Assembly: GCF_900120295.1 (NCBI RefSeq)
Contig: NZ_LT635470.1
Location: 496,001-560,000 of the forward strand
Source of the DNA: Blautia sp. Marseille-P3201T
Lineage (GTDB): Bacteria > Bacillota > Clostridia > Lachnospirales > Lachnospiraceae
Length of the DNA stretch: 64,000 nucleotides
Reading direction: 5' to 3'
Shown: piece by piece, positions 26,514-34,497 of the stretch
Numbering within the stretch: the first letter of the stretch is position 1
Layout: each line of letters begins with the position of its first letter
The notes under the pieces: model-generated
Database searches by the model: none
What the model was told of the DNA's origin: nothing
What the model saw: only the letters and a program-made list of their open reading frames with translations
Position numbers and translations under genes: made by a program

Positions 26514-27907
26514 TGGGTAACGTATTAGAAAAAGTTCCTGTAAGAGAACAGGATCCTCAGGTAAGAGCAACAAATTTTGAAGAAGTTTGTCTTGGATATA
26601 ATAAAGAAGAAGCTATGGAAGAAGCAGCTCGCTGCTTAAACTGTAAAAATGCAAAATGTGTAAAAGGATGTCCGGTATCTATTAACATTCCTGCATTTAT
26701 CCATGAAGTAAAAGAAGGAAACTTCGAAGAAGCATACAAAATCATTGGTCAGTCCAGTGCACTTCCTGCTGTATGTGGCCGTGTATGTCCTCAGGAATCA
26801 CAGTGTGAAGGCGTATGTATCAGAGGCATTAAGGGAGAAGCTGTTTCTATTGGTAAGCTGGAACGTTTCGTTGCAGACTGGGCAAAAGAAAATGGCATTA
26901 AACCAGAAGCTCCTGCTGAGAAAAACGGACATAAAGTAGCTGTAATCGGTTCCGGTCCTTCCGGACTTACCTGTGCCGGTGATTTGGCAAAAATGGGCTA
27001 TGATGTAACTATTTTTGAAGCATTGCATCAGGCAGGTGGTGTACTGGTATATGGTATTCCGGAATTCCGTCTTCCAAAAGATAAAGTTGTAAAAGAAGAA
27101 GTAGAAAACGTAAAATCTTTAGGTGTTAAAATTGAAACAAATGTTATTATCGGTAAATCTACTACGGTAGATGAATTACTGGAAAATGAAGGCTTTGAAG
27201 CTGTATTCATCGGTTCTGGTGCAGGTCTTCCAATGTTTATGGGAATTCCTGGTGAAGTATCTAACGGTGTATTTTCCGCAAACGAATATTTAACAAGAAG
27301 TAATCTGATGAAAGCTTTCCGTGAAGATTACGATACTCCGATTGTAACAGGTAAGAAAGTAGTCGTAGTAGGCGGCGGTAACGTTGCTATGGATGCTGCC
27401 AGAACAGCTCTTCGTCTTGGAGCAGAAGTACATGTTGTATATAGAAGAAGTGAAGAAGAACTTCCTGCAAGAAAAGAAGAAGTACATCATGCAAAAGAAG
27501 AAGGTATTATTTTTGATCTTCTGACAAACCCAGTAGAAATTTTGGCTGATGAAAATGGCTGGGTAAAAGGTGTTAAATGTGTTCGTATGGAACTTGGTGA
27601 ACCGGATGCATCAGGAAGAAGACGTCCTGTAGTTATTGATGGTTCTGAATTTGAAATGGAAGCAGATACGGTTATCATGTCTCTGGGAACTTCTCCAAAC
27701 CCGTTGATTTCTTCTACAACAGTAGGACTTGACATCAACAGAAGAAAATGTATTATCGCAGATGAAGAAAATGGTAAAACATCTAAAGAAGGTGTTTATG
27801 CCGGCGGTGATGCTGTAACAGGCGCAGCTACTGTTATTCTGGCTATGGGTGCAGGTAAAGCAGCAGCAAAAGGTATTGATGAATTCATTAAAAATAAAGC
27901 AAAATAA
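26513..27907 (+). CDS. gltA: NfnB / GltA-type NADPH-dependent oxidoreductase subunit
   Basis: A 464-aa flavoprotein related to the small subunit of glutamate synthase. Residues 1-130 bind two [4Fe-4S] clusters (CLNCKNAKCVKGCPV and CGRVCPQESQCEGVC). Then follow the FAD motif GSGPSGLTCAGDLAKMG and the NADPH motif VVGGGNVAMDAARTALRLG. Databases name it homotetrameric NADPH-dependent glutamate synthase, but its pairing with the upstream subunit, joined as TAATG, makes the Nfn bifurcating complex more likely. Confidence 0.92.
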   Translation: MGNVLEKVPVREQDPQVRATNFEEVCLGYNKEEAMEEAARCLNCKNAKCVKGCPVSINIPAFIHEVKEGNFEEAYKIIGQSSALPAVCGRVCPQESQCEGVCIRGIKGEAVSIGKLERFVADWAKENGIKPEAPAEKNGHKVAVIGSGPSGLTCAGDLAKMGYDVTIFEALHQAGGVLVYGIPEFRLPKDKVVKEEVENVKSLGVKIETNVIIGKSTTVDELLENEGFEAVFIGSGAGLPMFMGIPGEVSNGVFSANEYLTRSNLMKAFREDYDTPIVTGKKVVVVGGGNVAMDAARTALRLGAEVHVVYRRSEEELPARKEEVHHAKEEGIIFDLLTNPVEILADENGWVKGVKCVRMELGEPDASGRRRPVVIDGSEFEMEADTVIMSLGTSPNPLISSTTVGLDINRRKCIIADEENGKTSKEGVYAGGDAVTGAATVILAMGAGKAAAKGIDEFIKNKAK

Positions 27908-27940
27908 AATCGGAAAATAGTTATGCTATTTCGGTTTCAG

Positions 27941-27970
27941 AAAAGGTCCGTACAAAATGCGGGCCTTTTC
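27941..27970 (+). terminator. Intrinsic terminator of the nfnAB operon
   Basis: AAAAGGTCCG (27941-27950) pairs with CGGGCCTTTT (27960-27969) across a 9-base loop, with one G-U pair. A shorter GAAAATAG/CTATTTC hairpin precedes it. Confidence 0.8.
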
Positions 27971-27983
27971 GTATAAATATTTT

Positions 27984-28270
27984 AATATCAAAAGATATAT
28001 AAATAAAATTTTGCAGAAATAAATACTTTATTTTGATATATTCCAGCTATTCTATGGGTAAACAGTCCACTTTCTTGTTTTTCTTCGCCGCTTACAGATA
28101 CCTTGTCCGTCAAACTCGTGCGAAAGCACTCAAACACGACTCCCAAGGTATCGCTATGCTGGAAAAACTACGTCAGTGTTCCAATCGTTTGCCCATAGAA
28201 TACTGAATTTCATCCAATAGGATGTGTGTATTTCTGCAAAATTTTACTTCATATATATCTTTTGATATTA
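27984..28270. repeat. 287-bp palindromic element with long terminal inverted repeats (MITE-like)
   Basis: The left end (27984-28021) and right end (28270 back to about 28229) are inverted copies: 19 bases identical, a short indel, then 18 bases identical. Inside are three further nested pairs: 28048-28063 with 28187-28202 (16 bp, one wobble), GATACCTTG 28097-28105 with CAAGGTATC 28144-28152, and a GTGC-GAAA-GCAC hairpin at 28118-28129. A CATCC-AATA-GGATG hairpin lies at 28211-28224. The whole could fold as one long rod. It fills the gap between gltA and the alkD-like gene. No target-site duplication was obvious. No transposase is present. Confidence 0.8.
28054..28206 (+). CDS. Possible 50-aa ORF inside the palindromic element
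   Basis: ATG to TGA, 50 codons, starting MGKQSTFLFFFAAYRYLVRQ, with a hydrophobic N-terminal part and a basic remainder. The ATG lies in the left arm of the inner 16-bp repeat, and the stop lies just after the matching right arm. There is no ribosome binding site before the ATG, so translation is doubtful and the ORF may be a by-product of the repeat. Confidence 0.25.
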   Translation: MGKQSTFLFFFAAYRYLVRQTRAKALKHDSQGIAMLEKLRQCSNRLPIEY

Positions 28271-28298
28271 GAATGTAATAATTAAAATGGAGAAAAGA

Positions 28299-28991
28299 AT
28301 GTCAGATATTACGCAATGGATAAGAAATGAGTTGTATGAAAACAGTGAGGAAGGTTATAAGGAGTTCCAGAGTTCTCTTGTTCCCGGTGTTTCTAATATT
28401 TTAGGTGTGCGGGTTCCGAAGCTGAGAGAGATTGCGAAAAAGGCGGCAAAAGGAGATTGCAGGGAATTTATTGAAAATGTTGATATACAGATTTACGAGG
28501 AACTGATGTTATGGGGAATGATTTTAGGCTATGCAAAGCTTTCAACAGAAGAAAGGAAAAAGGAGCTTGAGAAATTTATTCCTCACATCAATAATTGGGC
28601 AATTTGCGACTGCAGTTGTGCTACTTATAAATTTATGCGGGATTTTCCAAAGGAATGGCTGTCTTTTCTTAAATCTTATTTATGCAGCACGCAAGAATAT
28701 GAAATACGTTTTGCTGTGGTATGTCTTTTAGACTTTTTTATTAATGAAGCTTATATAGAAGAGGTACTGGATTTATTATTGAAGGTTCATCATGAAGGAT
28801 ATTATGTAAAAATGGCAGTTGCGTGGGCAATTTCTGTATGCTATGTAAAATTTCCTGAAAAAACAGAAGAAATTTTTGCGAAAAACCTTTTAGATGATTT
28901 TACTCATAATAAATCCATTCAAAAAATTCGAGAGTCTTATCGTGTACCGAAGGAAAGCAAAGAACGTTTACAGAAAATGAGGAGAAAATAG
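28299..28991 (+). CDS. DNA alkylation repair protein, AlkD-like
   Basis: A 230-aa all-helical HEAT-like repeat protein of the AlkC/AlkD glycosylase superfamily, which excises alkylated bases without base flipping. Recognisable stretches are GVRVPKLREIAKKAAK, INNWAICDCSCATYKF (the conserved NWA-D region with the catalytic aspartate candidate) and YYVKMAVAWAISVCYVKFP. The ATG at 28299 follows GGAG by six bases; the in-frame ATG at 28287 has none. Its TAG abuts the next ATG directly. Confidence 0.88.
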   Translation: MSDITQWIRNELYENSEEGYKEFQSSLVPGVSNILGVRVPKLREIAKKAAKGDCREFIENVDIQIYEELMLWGMILGYAKLSTEERKKELEKFIPHINNWAICDCSCATYKFMRDFPKEWLSFLKSYLCSTQEYEIRFAVVCLLDFFINEAYIEEVLDLLLKVHHEGYYVKMAVAWAISVCYVKFPEKTEEIFAKNLLDDFTHNKSIQKIRESYRVPKESKERLQKMRRK

Positions 28992-29516
28992 ATGAAAGCA
29001 GGAAAAGGCGATAAAGTTAAAATTGTAAAGAAAATGAATGATTGGTCCTCCGATTATCAGGAGGGTGATATTTTTACTGTGGAAAGCACTTGGTATGGTG
29101 GCATCAATGTAACCAGCAGTACAGGGATACCTTTATCTATTGATGAAATAGAGTATGAAATTATAGGAAAAGAACCGGCTTCCCAGCCAAAGGGTAAAGT
29201 GATTTTTCATGCAGAAGATAAGCAGGGGTTGGAAAGAGCAGAACAATATGCTCAAAAGCTTTGTGAGGAAAATGCAGTATGCAATATAGAAATTTTAGCA
29301 GTAAATCAGGCAGTAAAAGGGCTTTTGTCATCTGAAGAGAATCAAAGAACTTTCGAGCTTCATGCAAAAGGCGTGAAATTTTTTGCGTGTGAAACTTCTA
29401 TGAAGGAATTAGAGCTTACAAATGCAGAGCTGGTATCTTTGGCAACAACAGTTCCTTTTGGTATTTTGACACTTGTAGAAAAACAAGAAGAAGGATATGC
29501 CTATATACGTGTTTAG
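28992..29516 (+). CDS. SH3-like plus DsrE-like two-domain protein
   Basis: A 174-aa protein. Residues 1-58 resemble an SH3/KOW-type beta barrel ([20 protein letters not shown]). Residues 66-174 resemble the DsrE/DsrF fold, with [19 protein letters not shown] and, later, [20 protein letters not shown] carrying the conserved cysteine region. DsrE-like proteins handle sulfur or act in unknown roles. It is translationally adjacent to alkD and followed after 11 bases by rlmH. Function not established. Confidence 0.6.
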   Translation: MKAGKGDKVKIVKKMNDWSSDYQEGDIFTVESTWYGGINVTSSTGIPLSIDEIEYEIIGKEPASQPKGKVIFHAEDKQGLERAEQYAQKLCEENAVCNIEILAVNQAVKGLLSSEENQRTFELHAKGVKFFACETSMKELELTNAELVSLATTVPFGILTLVEKQEEGYAYIRV

Positions 29517-29527
29517 GAAGGATGTTT

Positions 29528-30007
29528 ATGAAAATTACCATTATTACCGTAGGAAAATTAAAAGAAAAATATTTAAAAGATGCTGTGGCAGAATACAGCA
29601 AAAGGCTTGGCAAATACTGTAAATTAGAAATTATCGAGGTTGCAGACGAAAAGACACCGGATGCTGCCAGCGAGGTTGTAGAAAATCAAATCCGTCAAAA
29701 AGAAGGAGAGCGAATTCTAAAATATGTAAAAGAAGACGCTTATGTAATTACTTTGGAAATCGGAGGCGCGATGTTAGACTCTGTGGAATTTTCAAAAAAA
29801 ATCCAGCAGTTAGGCGTTCAGGGAAAAAGCCATATTATTTTCATTATCGGCGGCTCTATCGGGCTGGGAACAGCAGTATTAAAGCGTTCCGATTATGCAG
29901 TTAGCTTTTCTAAGATGACATTCCCACACCAGTTAATGCGTGTGATTTTATTAGAGCAGATTTATCGTGGATATCGTATTGCAGCAGGAGAACCATATCA
30001 TAAGTAA
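29528..30007 (+). CDS. rlmH: 23S rRNA (pseudouridine1915-N3)-methyltransferase
   Basis: SPOUT-class methyltransferase acting on 23S rRNA helix 69 of assembled 70S ribosomes. The 159-aa protein begins [19 protein letters not shown] and has the SAM knot [10 protein letters not shown] and [21 protein letters not shown], ending GEPYHK as in virtually all RlmH. The ATG at 29528 follows GGAAGG; the ATG two codons earlier is too close to it. Confidence 0.97.
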   Translation: MKITIITVGKLKEKYLKDAVAEYSKRLGKYCKLEIIEVADEKTPDAASEVVENQIRQKEGERILKYVKEDAYVITLEIGGAMLDSVEFSKKIQQLGVQGKSHIIFIIGGSIGLGTAVLKRSDYAVSFSKMTFPHQLMRVILLEQIYRGYRIAAGEPYHK

Positions 30008-30023
30008 AGAAAGCATATACAAG

Positions 30024-30052
30024 TTGTATTTTAAAATTAAGTTGTGTATAAT
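30024..30052 (+). promoter_or_regulatory. Sigma-A promoter of the PfkB kinase gene
   Basis: TTGTAT (30024-30029), a 17-base spacer and a perfect TATAAT (30047-30052), 49 bases before the ATG. Confidence 0.6.
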
Positions 30053-30101
30053 AAATATCCTGATTAAAAACAATTAAGCAGATAGTATGAGGTAAACTAA
30101 A

Positions 30102-31121
30102 ATGAAAATATTAACTTTCGGAGAAATAATGCTCCGTTTAAAAACACCGGAACATTTACGAATTATCCAATCACAAAATTTTGAAGCCAGCTATGGAGGG
30201 GCAGAAGCCAATGTTGCGGTATCTCTGGCAATGCTGGAGGATAAAGTTTCTTTTCTTACAAAGGTACCGGATAATCCTGTGGGCATGTCTGCCTTAAAAG
30301 AAATTCGCGGTTATGGTGTCAATACAGACCTTGTCTTGAAAGGCGGTAAACGTCTGGGCATCTATTATTTTGAAAAAGGAAGTAACATTCGTCAGACGAA
30401 TGTTGTCTATGACAGGGAATACAGTGCGTTATCTATGGCAGAACCAGAGGAATTTTGCTGGGAAAATCTTCTTCGGGATGTAGATATTTTCTATTTTTCC
30501 GGTGTTACTCCGGCAATCAGTGAAAATATTGAAATTGCAGTAACAGAAGCTTTAAAATATTGCAAAGAGCATAAAATTCAGGTGGTTTGTGATTTGAATT
30601 ACCGTGGGAAAATGTGGAGTACAGAAAAAGCACGGAGTGTTATGAAAAAATTAATGCACTATGTAGATTTATGTATTGCCAATGATGAAGATTTTGAAGC
30701 TACTTTAGGCATCCATGCCTTTGACGGAGACATGGCACACGGAATTGACCAGATTGAAACTTATAAAAAAGGCATGGAGGAAATTATAAAACAATATCCC
30801 AACTGTAAAGCAGTAGCCAGCGTTTTGAGAAATATTTATTCAGTAGAAGACGGACAATGGATGGGAATTTACCTGTGTGACGGAAAATTTTATGAAAGTC
30901 CAATCCATACCGTACACAGCTTAGAGGCAGTGGGAGCCGGTGATGCTTTTGCAGCAGGACTTTTGCATGCTTTGGCAAATAATTTTTCACCACAGAAGCT
31001 CATTGATTTTTCTATTACAGCCAGTGTAATCAAATTAATGGTTCAGCATGATTTTAATGTGGTAAGTGAAGCTGAAATTTTAAAAGTTATGAAATCAAAG
31101 GATGTTAATCTTTCAAGATAG
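30102..31121 (+). CDS. PfkB-family sugar kinase, 2-keto-3-deoxygluconate kinase-like
   Basis: A 339-aa ribokinase-fold kinase. The N-terminal FGEIMLRLKTP, the YGGAEANVAVSLAMLE glycine-rich region and the catalytic VGAGDAFAAGLLHAL are clear. The opening and overall length are closest to KdgK-type kinases of uronate catabolism, but no KDPG aldolase or uronate gene is nearby, so the substrate is inferred. It is followed after nine bases by an RsmH-type gene. Confidence 0.85.
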   Translation: MKILTFGEIMLRLKTPEHLRIIQSQNFEASYGGAEANVAVSLAMLEDKVSFLTKVPDNPVGMSALKEIRGYGVNTDLVLKGGKRLGIYYFEKGSNIRQTNVVYDREYSALSMAEPEEFCWENLLRDVDIFYFSGVTPAISENIEIAVTEALKYCKEHKIQVVCDLNYRGKMWSTEKARSVMKKLMHYVDLCIANDEDFEATLGIHAFDGDMAHGIDQIETYKKGMEEIIKQYPNCKAVASVLRNIYSVEDGQWMGIYLCDGKFYESPIHTVHSLEAVGAGDAFAAGLLHALANNFSPQKLIDFSITASVIKLMVQHDFNVVSEAEILKVMKSKDVNLSR

Positions 31122-31130
31122 GAGTAGAAA

Positions 31131-32180
31131 ATGGAAAATCAGGAACAACAGCATAAAAGACGGGTGCGCTATAAAGGCACACATCCCAGAAGCTATAAGG
31201 AAAAGTATAAAGAATTACAGCCGGAAAAGTATGCAGATACCATTGAAAAGGTTATTCAAAAAGGTGGTACACCGGCAGGAATGCACATTTCTATCTGTGT
31301 GCAGGAAATTTTAGATTTTCTGCAAATCCAGCCGGGACAGACAGGCCTTGATGCGACTTTAGGGTATGGCGGACATTCTTCAAAGATGTTAGGCTGCTTA
31401 GAAGGCAAAGGACATTTATATGCTCTAGATGTAGACCCTATAGAGATAAAGAAAACAAAAGCACGATTGGAAAAAATGGGATATGGAGAAGATATTCTTA
31501 CAATTAAACAAATGAACTTTGCCGATGTAGACCAGCTAAAAGAAGAGGCCGGTGGATTTGACTTTGTTCTGGCGGATTTAGGTGTTTCTTCCATGCAGAT
31601 TGATAATCCTGAGCGTGGATTTACTTATAAATTTGAAGGCCCTCTGGATTTGCGTTTAAATCCTGAAAAGGGAATTTCAGCAGCAGAGCGTTTAAAAGAT
31701 ATTTCTCAGCCGGAACTGGAAGGAATGTTGATTGAAAATTCAGATGAGCCTTATGCAAAAGAAATTTCCAATACCATTATTTCTGAACTCAGGAGAGGAA
31801 ATGCTATAACAACTACGACACAGCTTCAGAAAGCAGTGGAAAAAGCTTTAGTACGTGTTCCTGAAAAAGACCGGAAAGAAATGGTGAAAAAATCCTGTGC
31901 CAGAACATTTCAGGCTTTGCGTATTGATGTAAACAGCGAATTTGAAGTGCTGGAGGCATTTATGGAAAAGCTTCCTGCTGTTTTAAATAAGGGAGCCCGT
32001 GTCGCTATTTTAACCTTCCATTCAGGAGAGGACAGGCTGGTAAAAAAAGCATTTCAGCGTTTTTACAGAGAAGGCGTTTACAGCGAAATTTCTAAAGATG
32101 TCATCAGACCTTCTGCGGAAGAATGTGCAAGAAACAGTCGTTCACGCTCTACCAAAATGAGATGGGCAATAAAAGCTTAA
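31131..32180 (+). CDS. rsmH: RsmH/MraW-type SAM methyltransferase outside the dcw cluster
   Basis: A 349-aa enzyme resembling 16S rRNA C1402 N4-methyltransferase: LDATLGYGGHSSKML (SAM site), FVLADLGVSSMQIDNPERGF, LDLRLNP and the C-terminal RLVKKAFQRF are typical. It carries a basic N-terminal extension of about 45 residues absent from classical RsmH, and the usual HxPVL segment reads HISICVQEIL. It is not next to mraZ or ftsL, so it may be a paralogue with another target. Confidence 0.85.
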   Translation: MENQEQQHKRRVRYKGTHPRSYKEKYKELQPEKYADTIEKVIQKGGTPAGMHISICVQEILDFLQIQPGQTGLDATLGYGGHSSKMLGCLEGKGHLYALDVDPIEIKKTKARLEKMGYGEDILTIKQMNFADVDQLKEEAGGFDFVLADLGVSSMQIDNPERGFTYKFEGPLDLRLNPEKGISAAERLKDISQPELEGMLIENSDEPYAKEISNTIISELRRGNAITTTTQLQKAVEKALVRVPEKDRKEMVKKSCARTFQALRIDVNSEFEVLEAFMEKLPAVLNKGARVAILTFHSGEDRLVKKAFQRFYREGVYSEISKDVIRPSAEECARNSRSRSTKMRWAIKA

Positions 32181-32196
32181 AGGAGATTATAATTTC

Positions 32197-32772
32197 ATGA
32201 AAAAATTGACTCGAATAATTGCAGCAGCCAGTATATTAGGACTTGTTTTAACTGGATGTGGTGAAAAAGATAAAAAAGATAATCCTGAAATTGAAATTAC
32301 CATTAAGGATTATGGAACAATCAAAGCAGAATTAGATCCTGAACAGGCGCCGATTACAGTAGAAAACTTTATTTCTTTGGCAGAAGATGGTTTTTATGAT
32401 GGATTGACTTTTCATCGCATTATGGATGGATTTATGATGCAGGGCGGCGACCCTCTGGGCAATGGCACAGGCGGTTCTGAAGAAACCATTAAAGGTGAAT
32501 TTTCTCAAAATGGCGTAGAGAATACGATTTCACATAAAAAGGGAACATTATCTATGGCTCGTTCTCAGGCGCCGGACAGCGCCAGTTCTCAGTTTTTTAT
32601 TGTAGATGAAGACAGCACCTTCTTAGACGGGCAGTATGCTGCTTTCGGACATGTCACAGAAGGAATTGAAATCGTGGATAAAATTTGCAGTGACGCAAAG
32701 GTAATTGATGATAACGGCACAGTGCTACCGGAAGACCAGCCTGTCATCGAAAGCATCAAAGTTGTAAAATAA
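32197..32772 (+). CDS. Lipoprotein peptidyl-prolyl cis-trans isomerase (cyclophilin)
   Basis: A 191-aa exported foldase. The signal peptide ends in the lipobox LTGC with C21 as the lipidated residue. Residues 33-190 are a compact bacterial cyclophilin: FYDGLTFHRIMDGFMMQGGD, then GTLSMARSQAPDSASSQFFI and AAFGHVTEGIEIVD, which include the active-site Arg, Phe and Gln. It is likely to act outside the membrane on secreted proteins. Confidence 0.93.
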   Translation: MKKLTRIIAAASILGLVLTGCGEKDKKDNPEIEITIKDYGTIKAELDPEQAPITVENFISLAEDGFYDGLTFHRIMDGFMMQGGDPLGNGTGGSEETIKGEFSQNGVENTISHKKGTLSMARSQAPDSASSQFFIVDEDSTFLDGQYAAFGHVTEGIEIVDKICSDAKVIDDNGTVLPEDQPVIESIKVVK

Positions 32773-32775
32773 AAT

Positions 32776-32804
32776 TTGACAAACGTCTTTTCTAATGGTA
32801 TAAT
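32776..32804 (+). promoter_or_regulatory. Consensus sigma-A promoter of the FUSC gene
   Basis: TTGACA (32776-32781), a 17-base spacer and TATAAT (32799-32804); both boxes are perfect. Transcription would start near 32811, giving a leader of about 40 nt. Confidence 0.8.
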
Positions 32805-32850
32805 GCCTCCCCGCTAGGTAAAATTATACAGAAAGGACGGGAGTCATTTT

Positions 32851-33906
32851 ATGACAATTTATCAAGAATTACAGCTCAATCAGGCGGGCTCCAAAGCCGT
32901 GATTAAAAGTTCTCTGACCGGTAAAGAAAAGCTGAAACACACAGCTATTTATTTGTTCAAGATTTTCATTACGATGGTATTCTGCATGGCGTTTGTAATC
33001 GGGTACAGTAAGATTTTCGGTGATGCAAACAGCGTTGTAGGTGTTGTGATTTTGTTGTGCATTATGGTATTTCGCTTTGCAGATTTTGGTATTTATACCC
33101 CTCACGGTCTTAGTTCCCTTTTCATTATTTTCGGTATTTTAGCCTTTGGTCCAAGACTGGCAAATATGGGAGGGCTTTTTACAGAATTACTGGTAAATCT
33201 GGCATGTATTTTTGTTTTGATGCTTTTAGGTTGCCATAATGTTATTATGGGAAACCACTCTACCTTAGTTTTAGGTTATTTACTTTTATACGGTTATGAT
33301 GTGACAGGTAAAATGTATCTTTTGCGTCTTGCCGGCCTTGCAGTGGGAGCATTGCTTACAGGTATTGTATTTTACCGTAATCATAAGCATGTGACTTATA
33401 AAAGAAGCTGGAAAGACCTTCTTCGTGAATTTGATTTACATTCTATGAGAACCAGATGGCAGCTTTCTGTTACTTTCGGTGTATCTACAGTTATTCTTTT
33501 AGCTGGTTTATTACATATTCCAAGAGCCATGTGGGCAGGAATTGCAGCAATGTCTGTTATTCTTCCGTTTCATGAAGATGTAAAAACCAGAGTAAAAGGA
33601 AGAATTCCGGGAAATCTGATAGGCGGAATGGTATTTTTACTGGTTTATCCGATTTTGCCGGAAGCTTTCTACCCTTATATTGGTGTAGTAGGTGGAATTG
33701 GCGTTGGCTTATCGGCTACTTATGGTTGGCAGGCAGTCTTTAACTCTTTTGGAGCTATGGCAATTGCCGTGAGCATTTTAGGTGTTCCGGGAGCTGTATT
33801 TTTCCGAATTTTCAATAATATTTTAGGCGCTGTATATGGACTGATTTTTAACCATATATTCCAGCATTCTGTTTCAAAAATCAGTGAGCCTGCTATACAA
33901 AGCTAA
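32851..33906 (+). CDS. FUSC-family membrane protein
   Basis: A 351-aa polytopic protein with two blocks of membrane helices (about residues 33-175 and 205-340) split by a hydrophilic stretch (YRNHKHVTYKRSWKDLLREF). The second block, RTRWQLSVTFGVSTVILLAG and MWAGIAAMSVILPFHEDVKT, followed by RIPGNLIGG, matches the FUSC/aromatic-acid-exporter type family. Substrate unknown. It has its own perfect promoter. Confidence 0.8.
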   Translation: MTIYQELQLNQAGSKAVIKSSLTGKEKLKHTAIYLFKIFITMVFCMAFVIGYSKIFGDANSVVGVVILLCIMVFRFADFGIYTPHGLSSLFIIFGILAFGPRLANMGGLFTELLVNLACIFVLMLLGCHNVIMGNHSTLVLGYLLLYGYDVTGKMYLLRLAGLAVGALLTGIVFYRNHKHVTYKRSWKDLLREFDLHSMRTRWQLSVTFGVSTVILLAGLLHIPRAMWAGIAAMSVILPFHEDVKTRVKGRIPGNLIGGMVFLLVYPILPEAFYPYIGVVGGIGVGLSATYGWQAVFNSFGAMAIAVSILGVPGAVFFRIFNNILGAVYGLIFNHIFQHSVSKISEPAIQS

Positions 33907-33913
33907 AAAATCA

Positions 33914-33942
33914 TTGACAAGGAGAAACAGCAAAGCTAAAAT
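33914..33942 (+). promoter_or_regulatory. Sigma-A promoter of the Dabb gene
   Basis: TTGACA (33914-33919), a 17-base spacer and TAAAAT (33937-33942), 36 bases before the ATG. Confidence 0.6.
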
Positions 33943-33977
33943 AAAACCATATTTAGCGGTTATAAGGAGGGTACATC

Positions 33978-34277
33978 ATGGTACATCATATTGTTATGTG
34001 GAAGTTTAAACCGGAAATTCAGGAAGCTGAAAAGCCGGCGCTTAAAAAAGCAATGGCTGAGAATTTAAAAGGCTTGGTAGGAAAAGTACCGGGACTTCTG
34101 ACAGTAGAATTTGTAGAAGAACCATTATCATCCAGTACACACGATGTTGCGCTGGTAACAACACTTGAGAAAGCAGAAGATGTAGCAGTTTATGGCTCAC
34201 ATCCGGAACATGTAAAAGTTGCAGATACTTATGTTCGTCCTTACGTGACAGAAAGAGCATGTTTAGATTATGAATAA
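33978..34277 (+). CDS. Dabb (stress-responsive alpha/beta-barrel) family protein
   Basis: A 99-aa single-domain protein with the dimeric alpha-beta barrel pattern: VHHIVMWKFKPEI at the start, LLTVEFVEEPLSSSTHDVAL in the middle and the YGSHPEHVKVADTYVRPYV C-terminus. AAGGAGG precedes the ATG. The biochemical role of bacterial Dabb proteins is mostly unknown. Confidence 0.9.
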   Translation: MVHHIVMWKFKPEIQEAEKPALKKAMAENLKGLVGKVPGLLTVEFVEEPLSSSTHDVALVTTLEKAEDVAVYGSHPEHVKVADTYVRPYVTERACLDYE

Positions 34278-34310
34278 GAGTGCAGAAGTCAGGTAATCGT
34301 GACTATGGCA

Positions 34311-34346
34311 AAAGAGGCTGATCAGTAAAGGATTGGTCTCTTTTTT
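34311..34346 (+). terminator. Intrinsic terminator after the Dabb gene
   Basis: AAAGAGGCTGATC (34311-34323) pairs along 13 positions (three wobbles) with GATTGGTCTCTTT (34331-34343) and continues into T's. Confidence 0.8.
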
Positions 34347-34497
34347 CGTACATTTCTATTCGGAAAATGGTAAAATAATATCTTACGCATGATATAATTT
34401 TTTTATACAGTGATTAGAAAGGATGAGTAAAGTTAGGTATAGGCTTTCGCGCGGATCTTTGTTATAATATAACCAACAGAGAAGGAGTGTGAATAAC

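Noticed and set aside
32807-32843. CTCCC in the FUSC leader complementary to the GGGAG ribosome binding site, suggesting a switch
   Set aside because: The expected transcription start is near 32811, so most of the CTCCC would not be in the transcript.
34427-34471. 14-codon ORF upstream of the AAA-ATPase gene
   Set aside because: Start codon is fused to the AAAGG site with no proper spacing; probably chance.
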